From NCBI GenBank assembly GCA_001799195.1, contig MGSU01000341.1, forward strand, positions 7,141 through 24,103: DNA of 16,963 bases, in the 5' to 3' direction. Positions 5,981 through 12,892 of this stretch are shown in pieces (within the stretch, counting starts at the first letter, position 1; every line of letters starts with the position of its first letter). The position numbers were made by a program, and so were the translations under genes. The notes beneath the pieces are model-generated. The model saw nothing but the letters and a program-made list of their open reading frames with translations, did no database searches and was not told where the DNA came from. This DNA is from Deltaproteobacteria bacterium RIFOXYA12_FULL_61_11. GTDB lineage: Bacteria > Bdellovibrionota_F > JAHFAK01 > YA12-FULL-61-11.

Positions 5981-7073
5981 GGATCTATTCTCAACAGGCG
6001 CAATCAAACAGCCATGGCCCTTGATGGTGAATGGGACCGTCATCGGTATCTCTGAAATGGGTATTTCGAAAACCTGTAAAAATAAATGTGGTCGACAACC
6101 CGCATGTTCTGAACATGCTCAAGAGGGGGAGCATACTTGCAAGCATGGGCTCTCATGTCTCAGTACCAGTATTGCGAATAACAGAGTCACTGTATATGGG
6201 GTACGTGGTGAAGAAAATAACACACCAATAAATTTCTTCAATCGTGCAGGGCTAAAAGGGCGCTCGATCACGAAGAAAGAATTTGCCGAGTGGGTCATCA
6301 CTGTCAATAGATTACTTAGTGGATTCGAATCGGAGTTCGGAAAAAGGCAGGCCGAAATGCTCGACCCACTTCATGATATTACACGGCTTGCAAAGCAAAT
6401 ATCGATTATCTCAAATCGCATCGTTCAAGCCGACGTAACCAGCGTTGCGTATGAGGAGCAAGTTGATAATGCGTCGCCCGAGTTGAAAACATTGGTGAAG
6501 GCAGCCGATCTCCTAAACGATTCGTTCGATTTACTCGTGATCTATTTTAATCCTGCTGCGGCAAAATTTGGCGGTGTACACTCGATCAACATGCACGGCT
6601 TGTTGAGAAAGCTGGTTGCAATATTCTGCATTGACTATCACGGTGAAATAGTGACAGATTCAAAAATCCAATTATCCGGCGCGTGCTACACGAATGTATC
6701 AGTATATGAGAGCTTTAAACTCATCCCGTTTGCGATACTTACAAATGCTGTTAAGTATTCTCTTGAAGGGATAATCCGAGTACTGGTAACGGATTCTTGC
6801 CCCATTATCCATGTATCTGTTGAATCAATAGGGCCGTACATTGAGGAGAATGAGCGCGATATTATCTTCCATAAGAAAGGGCGTGGAAAGTGGGCATCTA
6901 CTTTAAGAGATGGCAAGGGTGTAGGGCTCTATCTTGCCAGTGTCATTGCAAAAGCTCATGGGATCACAATCAAGGTCAGTAGCACAACGAACGGTAAAAA
7001 ATTGCAAGGGAATATCCCCTTGGCTATGAATATCTTCTCCTTTGCAATAGATTCTAGAGTACCGTTGCCCTAG
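5970..7073 (+). CDS. Soluble histidine kinase-like protein with N-terminal Cys/His cluster
   Basis: The 367-residue product has no obvious transmembrane segment. The N-terminal region (36-63) has five Cys (C36, C40, C46, C57, C63) and three His (H49, H55, H59), a possible metal, Fe-S or redox site. Residues ~118-195 look like a two-helix dimerisation/phosphoacceptor hairpin with H135 in LDPLHDITRL. Residues ~205-360 form a HATPase_c-like domain: N-box ILTNAVKYS (N259) and glycine-rich DGKGVGLYLASVIAKAHG (314-331). The usual DxGxG box reads ESIGPYI (285-291), so the canonical Asp is replaced by Ser; nucleotide binding may be altered. The ATG at 5970 is preceded by AGGA (5957-5960) and overlaps the receiver gene by 11 bp. 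It is probably the cognate kinase of that receiver. The signal it senses cannot be read from the sequence. Confidence 0.82.
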   Translation: MHVKDLFSTGAIKQPWPLMVNGTVIGISEMGISKTCKNKCGRQPACSEHAQEGEHTCKHGLSCLSTSIANNRVTVYGVRGEENNTPINFFNRAGLKGRSITKKEFAEWVITVNRLLSGFESEFGKRQAEMLDPLHDITRLAKQISIISNRIVQADVTSVAYEEQVDNASPELKTLVKAADLLNDSFDLLVIYFNPAAAKFGGVHSINMHGLLRKLVAIFCIDYHGEIVTDSKIQLSGACYTNVSVYESFKLIPFAILTNAVKYSLEGIIRVLVTDSCPIIHVSVESIGPYIEENERDIIFHKKGRGKWASTLRDGKGVGLYLASVIAKAHGITIKVSSTTNGKKLQGNIPLAMNIFSFAIDSRVPLP

Positions 7074-7080
7074 ATAGCAA

Positions 7081-7108
7081 TCCCACGTTGGACTTCGAGT
7101 ATTCGAAT
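7081..7108. repeat. Hairpin palindromic repeat, REP-like, copy 2
   Basis: This site matches 3876-3903 at 22 of 28 positions in the same orientation. TTCGA (7094-7098) pairs with TCGAA (7103-7107) around loop GTAT, and GCAA (7078-7081 region) with TTGC (7108-7111) can extend the structure. It begins 8 bp after the kinase stop codon. Confidence 0.5.
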
Positions 7109-7113
7109 TGCCA

Positions 7114-7173
7114 GTATCATTATCGGTCAGGAAACCGGCTGATTTTTTTATGGGGGATAAATGATAATGATAC
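7114..7173. repeat. 11-bp perfect inverted repeat at the right edge of the AT-rich island
   Basis: GTATCATTATC (7114-7124) and GATAATGATAC (7163-7173) are exact inverted copies, separated by 38 bases that contain a T-tailed hairpin. They could be a large stem-loop, a paired protein-binding site or a recombination end; no matching copy was found at the left edge of the island. Confidence 0.5.
7127..7149 (+). terminator. Weak candidate intrinsic terminator after the kinase gene
   Basis: TCAG (7127-7130) and CTGA (7139-7142) form a 4-bp stem, extendable by a G-T pair, followed at once by seven T (7143-7149). The stem is short, but it is enclosed by the 11-bp inverted repeat, which would add stability in RNA. 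Confidence 0.35.
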
Positions 7174-7219
7174 AAGGTGTTAGGTGGGCAAGAGAAGCGG
7201 ACAACCACAGCATTTCTTG

Positions 7220-7235
7220 GATACAATTTTGTATC
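7220..7235. promoter_or_regulatory. Operator-like palindrome upstream of pseG-like gene
   Basis: GATACAA (7220-7226), two T and TTGTATC (7229-7235) form a perfect 16-bp dyad about 80 bp before the ATG at 7316. A further GATACAA half-site lies at 7169-7175. The symmetry and position suit a dimeric regulator's operator; no regulator is identified. Confidence 0.4.
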
Positions 7236-7315
7236 GCGCACGTACCCCTTGGCCTTCCCCCCTGGTACGATGGGTCCTGTGGAGGATTGCACAACGCACG
7301 AGAGGGTGGTGAGCC

Positions 7316-8353
7316 ATGTCCACGGTCCTGATCAATGCTCCGGCTTCGCCGGTCCTCGGAGGGGGTCATCTCGGTCGCTGCCTGCGTTTGGCCGAGGCTT
7401 TTTCTCTTCGGGGGCATGAGGTCGTCTTCCTGTTGGCCGACCTTGGAGGCGGCTTTCCCGACCGGGTACTCGAGGCAGGTTTCCCTCTCGAGCTGAGCCC
7501 TTCGAGCGGTCCGGCTATTGAGTTGGCCTATCTGCGTGAGGCGGCCCGACGGTTCCGGGCCGACCTGCTGGTTCTCGACCGCTACGATCTCTCCTCCAAG
7601 ACCGAAGCCGAGTTCTGCGCCCGACTCGGTCGCACGGCGTTGATGGTGCTCGACGACTGCTATGTGGCCCATACTTGCACGGTCCTGCTCAATCACAACC
7701 TCTACGCAGAGGAGGCCCGCTATCGTCGCGAAGCGTTGGTGCCGCCGACGACCTTGGTGCTGGCCGGTCCCGACTATGTTCTCTTTCCCCCGGACCTGCC
7801 CACCTACCGTCGCGACCATCGGAGCCCCTGTGCCGCACCGAAGGTCCTCGTTTCCCTGGGAGGGTCCGTGCAGAGAGACCTCCTGGGCCGCGTGCTGCCG
7901 CTGCTGCACAAGCTCTTGCCTCTCGACGCGACCCTGACTCTGGTTGCCGTGCCTTCCTCGGACGAGGTCCCCCTGCTCCTCCTCTCGAGGCTGCAGGAAG
8001 AAGGCCGGAACGTACGTCTCCTGCCTCCCCAACCCTCCCTTCTTCCCCTTTTCCACGAGGCCGATATTGCGGTGACCGGAGGGGGCGTCAGCGCGATCGA
8101 GGCCGTTGCCCTCGGGGTGCCCTTGTTGGTGGTGCGGCTGGCCGAGAACCAGGCCCTCAACACCGCCTATCTCGACGCCAAGGGTCTGGCGGTGGTGGTG
8201 GAGCAGCCGGAGGTTGACGCGCACCTCGAGAGGGGGTGTGCCGAGCTGCTCGGTCCGGCATGGTCCGGATTGCTCCCCCGCCTGGAGGCCCTGCACCTGT
8301 CGCCCGGAGGGGGGGCCGTGGTGGCCGCGGTCGAGCATTGCCTCGGTTGGTGA
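7316..8353 (+). CDS. pseG: PseG-like UDP-sugar hydrolase (nonulosonic acid pathway)
   Basis: PseG removes UDP from UDP-2,4-diacetamido-2,4,6-trideoxy-beta-L-altrose in pseudaminic acid synthesis; homologues serve related nonulosonic sugars. The 345-residue GT-B-like protein has the family motifs in order: LGGGHLGRCLRLAEA with the catalytic-type His18, LVLDRYDL, MVLDDC, NHNLYAEE, LAGPDYVLF, KVLVSLGGS (second domain), and EADIAVTGGGVSAIEAVALGVP followed by AENQ. Length matches the usual ~280-360. GAGAGGG (~7300-7306) precedes the ATG by 9 bases. It is followed after 75 bp by a pseF-like gene, almost certainly one operon. The other pathway genes (pseB, C, H, I) are not in the window. The exact substrate is inferred. 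Confidence 0.82.
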   Translation: MSTVLINAPASPVLGGGHLGRCLRLAEAFSLRGHEVVFLLADLGGGFPDRVLEAGFPLELSPSSGPAIELAYLREAARRFRADLLVLDRYDLSSKTEAEFCARLGRTALMVLDDCYVAHTCTVLLNHNLYAEEARYRREALVPPTTLVLAGPDYVLFPPDLPTYRRDHRSPCAAPKVLVSLGGSVQRDLLGRVLPLLHKLLPLDATLTLVAVPSSDEVPLLLLSRLQEEGRNVRLLPPQPSLLPLFHEADIAVTGGGVSAIEAVALGVPLLVVRLAENQALNTAYLDAKGLAVVVEQPEVDAHLERGCAELLGPAWSGLLPRLEALHLSPGGGAVVAAVEHCLGW

Positions 8354-8428
8354 TGGTCAAGATCGTCCCGGGGGAGTACACTTGCGCTCGATACTAACCC
8401 GACGGACGAATGCCAGGAGGTCCTGCCG

Positions 8429-9175
8429 ATGACTCTTCCCCGTCTCCGCACGTTGGCCGTGATTCCCGCTCGCGGCGGTTCCAAACGCTTGCCGCGCAAG
8501 ACCGTGCTCCCCCTCCATGGGAAACCCCTTCTCGCTTGGGTGGTGGAGGCGGCAGCACGCTGTGGGAGCCTCGACCGGGTGATCTGTTCCACGGATGACG
8601 ACGAGATCGCCGAGGCCGCGCGCGCTCACGGTTGCGAGGTGCCGTTCAAGAGGCCGGCGGAGTTGGCCTCCGATACCGCGACCACGATCGACGTCCTCCT
8701 GCATGCTGTAGATACCCTCGAACGCTCGGGCGACCGATACGACCGCCTCGTCCTGTTGCAGTGCACCTCTCCCCTGACCACCTCGCATCACATCGAGAAG
8801 GCGCTCGAACTGCACGCCGCCGCAGGCCGGCCCAACCTGGTCAGTGTCTGTCCGGCCGACCATCCTCCGGCCTGGATGCTGCGCCTCGATCAGTCCGGGG
8901 CCTTGCATCCGCTGCTCGATCCCGAGCTGCTCAACGCGCGCAGCCAGGATCACCCCCCGGCCTTCCGGCCCAACGGAGCGGTCTTCGTGGCCGAGGTCGA
9001 GAACCTCCGACGTGCCCAGTCATTCCATGACCCGGCGCCGACCGCTTATCTGATGCGGCGCGAGGATTCCGTGGACATCGACGACCGCGTGGATTTCCTC
9101 CTTGCCGAGGTCTTGTTGCGTCTGCGGTTGGAGGAGGTCGAGCGGACGGCGGTTGGAGTTCCCGTCATTCGGTGA
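8429..9175 (+). CDS. pseF: CMP-nonulosonate cytidylyltransferase (PseF/NeuA family)
   Basis: This cytoplasmic enzyme joins CTP to a nonulosonic acid (pseudaminic-, legionaminic- or sialic-type) to give the CMP-activated donor for glycosyltransferases. The 248-residue product has the signature AVIPARGGSKRLPRK (10-24), CSTDDDEIAE, LLQCTSPLT (109-117), NGAVFV, and SVDIDDRVDF (214-223) with the metal-binding Asp pair D216/D218. Length is typical (~230-250). AGGAGG (8415-8420) lies 8 bases before the ATG, an excellent match. It is paired with the upstream pseG-like gene, which favours a pseudaminic-type product over Neu5Ac. Its 3' end overlaps the convergent penicillin-binding protein gene by 11 bp. 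Confidence 0.88.
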   Translation: MTLPRLRTLAVIPARGGSKRLPRKTVLPLHGKPLLAWVVEAAARCGSLDRVICSTDDDEIAEAARAHGCEVPFKRPAELASDTATTIDVLLHAVDTLERSGDRYDRLVLLQCTSPLTTSHHIEKALELHAAAGRPNLVSVCPADHPPAWMLRLDQSGALHPLLDPELLNARSQDHPPAFRPNGAVFVAEVENLRRAQSFHDPAPTAYLMRREDSVDIDDRVDFLLAEVLLRLRLEEVERTAVGVPVIR

Positions 9176-12100
9176 AGAAATCCACCAGGCGATGCCAATT
9201 GTCGCGATCCATCAAAACCTCGACGCACGCGCAGCCCTCGCCGCTCTCCGGACAGCGTTCGCCCCGGGCGCAACCCTCGCAGTCCCGGCTCTTGGCATCG
9301 TTCTCGGGTAAGCCGGTACGACAGTCCACGGGCACGAAGTCGATCATGGCCTCGCCGTAGTCCATGGCGAACTCGCTGGTGTGCTTGTCGCTCATGGTGA
9401 CATCGTCTTGCTGGTCGCGCGTGATCCTGTCCCGGTAGTGGTGTAGTTCGCCGACCAAGCGAGCGAAATGCACCCAGGGAGGAGCCGCACCGTTGGAGCC
9501 GGTCACGCGGTAACCGCCCCGGCGCATCCGGGTGTTGTCATCGTACCCGGTGTAGGCGACCACGGTGTAGAGGTCGCGGACCGAGAGGTGGGGCGTTGTG
9601 CCCTGGAAATAGGGTTGGTACCCGGCGAAGAGCGCATTGGTATAGTCGTTGGTGGTACCCGTCTTCCCGAACAGCGGTAATTCGATTCGGCCGTCCTCTA
9701 CCTGGAAGGCTGCGCGGCGTTTGTAATCCCTGGCCGTACCGACCTCGAAGACCTTGCGCAGGAGCGAGAGCAGCATCGGCGGCAGCGAGGGGTCGGTCAA
9801 ACGCCGCTCAAAGGGAATCCTCTGGTAGATGGGTTCGCGGTCGGGATCGCAGGCGATCGCCGCGGCGCCTCCAGCCGGTGGCGGAAAACAGACTTTCTCC
9901 ACCAGGGCGAGCCGGTTGCCCTTGTCCTGGTAGACCAGGCCATGCGCCATGGTTTCGTAGATCAAGGCCACTTCTTCCAGCGAGAGGGCATTGGAGCCGA
10001 GGGGGAAGGAGAGGACTTCTTCGATGCGGGAACGCACGCCCATGCGTTCGAGCATGAACCGCAGGTAGCGCAAGCCGACCAAGACCCTGAAATCCCTCAG
10101 ACCGTGCAGCACCCGAGGTTGGTAGACCAGGTTCCCCGGCAGTTCGGCCTTGGCTTTCTCGAGCCCTTCTGAGAGTTCCTCGACCAGCTCCAGCGGCAAG
10201 AGCCCTTCCAACAAGACAGCCTCGGGGGGCGAAGCCTTTCCCGCGAGCCCGAGCAATTCGGCCAAAGGTACGGCTAGGGCTTTGGCATAGCGCTTGGTGG
10301 GATGCTCGTCGGCAAGGCCCGGGGCCTTGGGCACGGCCTCGCGGTCGAGGCGGAACTCCGGTTTGAAGAAGAGCAACTCCTGGGTGTCAGGGTCTTTTCT
10401 GAAGGCGGCGAGGGCGGTGTCGAGGCGCGAGCGTTCATCCCCGAGGAGCATGCCCTCGACCAACTCGGCCAGAGAGGTGTCGTCTTCCGTCATTCCCTCG
10501 CCCCGTTGGCGCAGCTCGGCCAGGAAGGTCATGGTTTCGAGAAGCGTCGTCCGTGAAGCCTCCAGGCGCACGAACGAAAGGTCGAGCAGCTCGAGGCGAC
10601 GGTACCGCTCCTCGAGGTCGTCTTCCAACTCCGCCGCGACTTTCCGATCCCGAGCGGTACGCAACTGTCCGATCCGGTCCGTCAACTCCTGCAGCACGAC
10701 GTTCCTCTGGCGTTCGAAACCTTCGCCGTAGCGCAAGCTCCTGAGCCGTCGGAGGTGTTCGGGGGAGCGTTCACCGAAGACTTTGTCGAGCTGGACCTCG
10801 GCCTGGATCTTCTCGAAGCGGAGGCTCAGCAGGGCCGAGTTGTCGAGGACGATACCGTGATCGCGGATGCGGCGGGTATAGTCGCCGGCGCCCTCGTTGG
10901 GTCGAGGCGCCAGACCGACTTTCTCGACCAGATCGAGGAATTGATGCTCCCCGAGCAGGTCACAGAGGTGGTAGAGCAGTTCGATGCTGGCGAGGTTCTC
11001 GGAATAGGCGTTGACCCACGCCAGGGACATCTCGGTCGCGGTCGGCTGGTGGTCGGGCCTCGGGAAGTAGTAGCTCCCCGCATAGGTGTAGATCTTGCGC
11101 AGGTTGTCCACCCGGTCGAGCGGATGCCATCCGAGTTGGAGCGCCGCGTACATGAGTACCGGCTTGAAGACCGAACCGACCTGGCGGAAGCTGTCCAGGG
11201 CGCGATTGAAATCGCGGTTCTGGAAGCCCCCGACCATGGCCAGGATGCGGCCGTGGTCCAGGACCAGGAAACCGCCCTCCACGCGCGGTAGTTGTTCCAG
11301 ATCGAGGATGAGGGAGGTTTGATCCTCCCCCGATCGGTTCGGATCCTTCTCCGGTCGGAGCTCCCTCACGCTGACCAGGACCGGGGTGCCGGGTTTCAAG
11401 GCTTGCAGGGCTTTGATCCTGCGTTCGACGGTGTCCTTGGGCCAACCTTGGTCCTCGTGCAGGAAAGCGGAGGCCAGGGTTTCGTGCAGCCCCACCTCGT
11501 CGATGGTGCCGCTACGGCCCTGGAACTCGACCAGGATCTTGTGCCGTTTCGGATCCTTGCCGGCCTCGACGGTCTTGACCGTACCCTGATGGAAGCTCCA
11601 CTGCTCGAAGGGGCCGGCCGAGGGAACATCACTGCTCTGATCTCCTTGCAAGGCGCGAAGACCGTTGAGACGGATGTCGAGCTGCGAGAGGTGTTTGCGC
11701 ATGGCGTAGAGCGCGGTGGCCTGGAGCTCCTTCTCGATCGTGGTCACGATGGAGAGGCCGGCCGTGGTGATGTTGTTGATACCCGAGGCCTCAAGCAGGG
11801 CCGAGAATTCTTCGCCCTCGAGTTCCTCGCGGACCTGGTCGAGGATGACGTTGGACTGGAAGCGGAACTCGCCCATGCGAAAGGGGATGGCCGCGGCCAG
11901 GGCCTTATCGCGCTGTTGGGCCGTGATTTTACCCAGGCGGAAGAGGTTGTTGATGACATAGTCTTTGCGCTCCTCGGCCCTCGCCGCTACGCGTTCTTTC
12001 GTCTCCTTGTCCCGATGCAGGAACGGGGTGTAGCGGAAGGGACCCTTGAGCGAGCAAGCAATGAACGCGGCCTCGACCAGGTCGAGGTCGGCCAAGGGTT

Positions 12101-12707
12101 TGGAGAAAAAGAACTGGGCGGCAATGCCCGCGCCGCGACCGTTGCCGCTGACATGGAACTGGTTGAGGTAGAACTCGAGGATATCCTGTTTGGTGAAGTG
12201 GTATTCCAAGCGGAAGGTGTTGAGGTACTCCTCGACTTTAGCCAGCCAACGGTTGGCCGGACGTTCGCGCTGGAAGAGGTTCTCGGCGGTCTGCATGGTG
12301 ATAGTGCTGCCGCCCTGGACGACGCGCCCGGCCAAGAGGTTGGCGACCATGGCGCGCGTCAGCGCCCAGTAGTTGATGCCGCCGTGCTGGTAGAAAGTAG
12401 CATCCTCGGCGGCGAGGATCGAGTCGATCAGCACCTGCGGGATGCGGTCATACAACACATAGCTGCGGTGATCTTGGCTGAAGAACGTGCCGAGCTTGGT
12501 GCTGCCGTCGGCGAAGTAGACCGAGGTTTCGGGGGTGATGGCCGCTCGGATGTACTCGCGATCGATGTGCGGTCCGGGGTTCTTCACCACGAGCCACCAG
12601 TACCCCACCGCCCCTCCGAGGAGCGCCCCCGCGGTCGCGAGGACGAAGGCGATCGCCCCGATAAGGATCCAGGTCTGCCACGTTGTTCCCTTCTTCCGTC
12701 TCGGCAT
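9165..12707 (-). CDS. Class A penicillin-binding protein (bifunctional, PBP1a-like) with a large insertion
   Basis: This envelope enzyme should polymerise lipid II and cross-link peptidoglycan. The 1180-residue product has a cytoplasmic basic start and one membrane anchor (~13-41). Its GT51 glycosyltransferase domain shows EDATFYQHGG (catalytic E101) and QGGSTITMQ (131-139). A linker with an OB-like region (~340-480) leads to a transpeptidase domain with GSVFKP (S512-K515), SEN (569-571) and GKTGTTNDY (K1015-G1017). The SxN-to-KTG distance is about 444 residues, against about 120-185 in E. coli PBP1a/1b; the extra part (~600-860) is charged and largely helical. The C-terminus has six Cys (C1129, C1143, C1146, C1152, C1159, C1161). 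All catalytic motifs are intact, so it is probably active. GGAG (12714-12711) before the ATG is close and weak. Confidence 0.93.
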   Translation of the reverse strand: MPRRKKGTTWQTWILIGAIAFVLATAGALLGGAVGYWWLVVKNPGPHIDREYIRAAITPETSVYFADGSTKLGTFFSQDHRSYVLYDRIPQVLIDSILAAEDATFYQHGGINYWALTRAMVANLLAGRVVQGGSTITMQTAENLFQRERPANRWLAKVEEYLNTFRLEYHFTKQDILEFYLNQFHVSGNGRGAGIAAQFFFSKPLADLDLVEAAFIACSLKGPFRYTPFLHRDKETKERVAARAEERKDYVINNLFRLGKITAQQRDKALAAAIPFRMGEFRFQSNVILDQVREELEGEEFSALLEASGINNITTAGLSIVTTIEKELQATALYAMRKHLSQLDIRLNGLRALQGDQSSDVPSAGPFEQWSFHQGTVKTVEAGKDPKRHKILVEFQGRSGTIDEVGLHETLASAFLHEDQGWPKDTVERRIKALQALKPGTPVLVSVRELRPEKDPNRSGEDQTSLILDLEQLPRVEGGFLVLDHGRILAMVGGFQNRDFNRALDSFRQVGSVFKPVLMYAALQLGWHPLDRVDNLRKIYTYAGSYYFPRPDHQPTATEMSLAWVNAYSENLASIELLYHLCDLLGEHQFLDLVEKVGLAPRPNEGAGDYTRRIRDHGIVLDNSALLSLRFEKIQAEVQLDKVFGERSPEHLRRLRSLRYGEGFERQRNVVLQELTDRIGQLRTARDRKVAAELEDDLEERYRRLELLDLSFVRLEASRTTLLETMTFLAELRQRGEGMTEDDTSLAELVEGMLLGDERSRLDTALAAFRKDPDTQELLFFKPEFRLDREAVPKAPGLADEHPTKRYAKALAVPLAELLGLAGKASPPEAVLLEGLLPLELVEELSEGLEKAKAELPGNLVYQPRVLHGLRDFRVLVGLRYLRFMLERMGVRSRIEEVLSFPLGSNALSLEEVALIYETMAHGLVYQDKGNRLALVEKVCFPPPAGGAAAIACDPDREPIYQRIPFERRLTDPSLPPMLLSLLRKVFEVGTARDYKRRAAFQVEDGRIELPLFGKTGTTNDYTNALFAGYQPYFQGTTPHLSVRDLYTVVAYTGYDDNTRMRRGGYRVTGSNGAAPPWVHFARLVGELHHYRDRITRDQQDDVTMSDKHTSEFAMDYGEAMIDFVPVDCRTGLPENDAKSRDCEGCARGERCPESGEGCACVEVLMDRDNWHRLVDFFTE

Positions 12708-12743
12708 CCGCTCCGCCGCCCAGTGCCAATTCTGTAGGGCATG

Positions 12744-12772
12744 ACTGTACTGGATAGCAAGGCTAGGTGCAA
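12744..12772 (-). promoter_or_regulatory. Candidate promoter for the penicillin-binding protein gene
   Basis: On the minus strand TTGCAC (12772-12767) is followed after exactly 17 bases by TACAGT (12749-12744). Matches to the sigma-70 consensus are partial, but spacing is ideal and the site lies about 37 bp before the ATG in a divergent intergenic region. Confidence 0.35.
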
Positions 12773-12812
12773 GATTCTGCGCTTAGGTCAAGGCCTTCCT
12801 GGACCTTGCTAT
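12754..12812. promoter_or_regulatory. Inverted repeat in the divergent promoter region
   Basis: ATAGCAAGG (12754-12762) and CCTTGCTAT (12804-12812) are perfect 9-bp inverted copies 41 bases apart, in the 185-bp gap between the divergent PBP and lipoprotein genes. A second hairpin lies between them (GGTC 12786-12789 with GACC 12802-12805, and AGG 12791-12793 with CCT 12798-12800). The arrangement fits a shared operator, or a leader hairpin for the lipoprotein mRNA. Confidence 0.35.
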
Positions 12813-12892
12813 TCTCCGAGCCGCCGTCTTAGAGTCGCATGGGCAAACCCACCCCGAATGCGCACAGATGAAAAGATTGGAGAGTAGAGACC

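Larger units (their letters stand above)
5095..7175 (+). mobile_element. AT-rich, probably acquired island carrying the receiver/kinase operon
   Basis: Base composition changes abruptly near 5095 from GC-rich to AT-rich and returns to GC-rich near 7240. The two genes inside use AT-ending codons (ATT, AAT, GAT, AAA) freely, unlike all neighbours. The island adjoins the RAYT unit and the 99-bp-period repeat on the left; on the right it ends with a hairpin repeat copy (7081-7108) and an 11-bp inverted repeat (7114-7173). No integrase or recombinase other than the nearby RAYT is visible, so the mode of entry is unknown. Confidence 0.5.

Noticed and set aside
7148-8338. 396-codon open frame on the minus strand
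   Set aside because: It is antisense to the pseG-like gene; the Gln/Gly/Arg-rich composition is that of a shadow frame.
11292-12737. 481-codon open frame on the plus strand
   Set aside because: It is antisense to the penicillin-binding protein, whose frame contains all GT51 and transpeptidase motifs.
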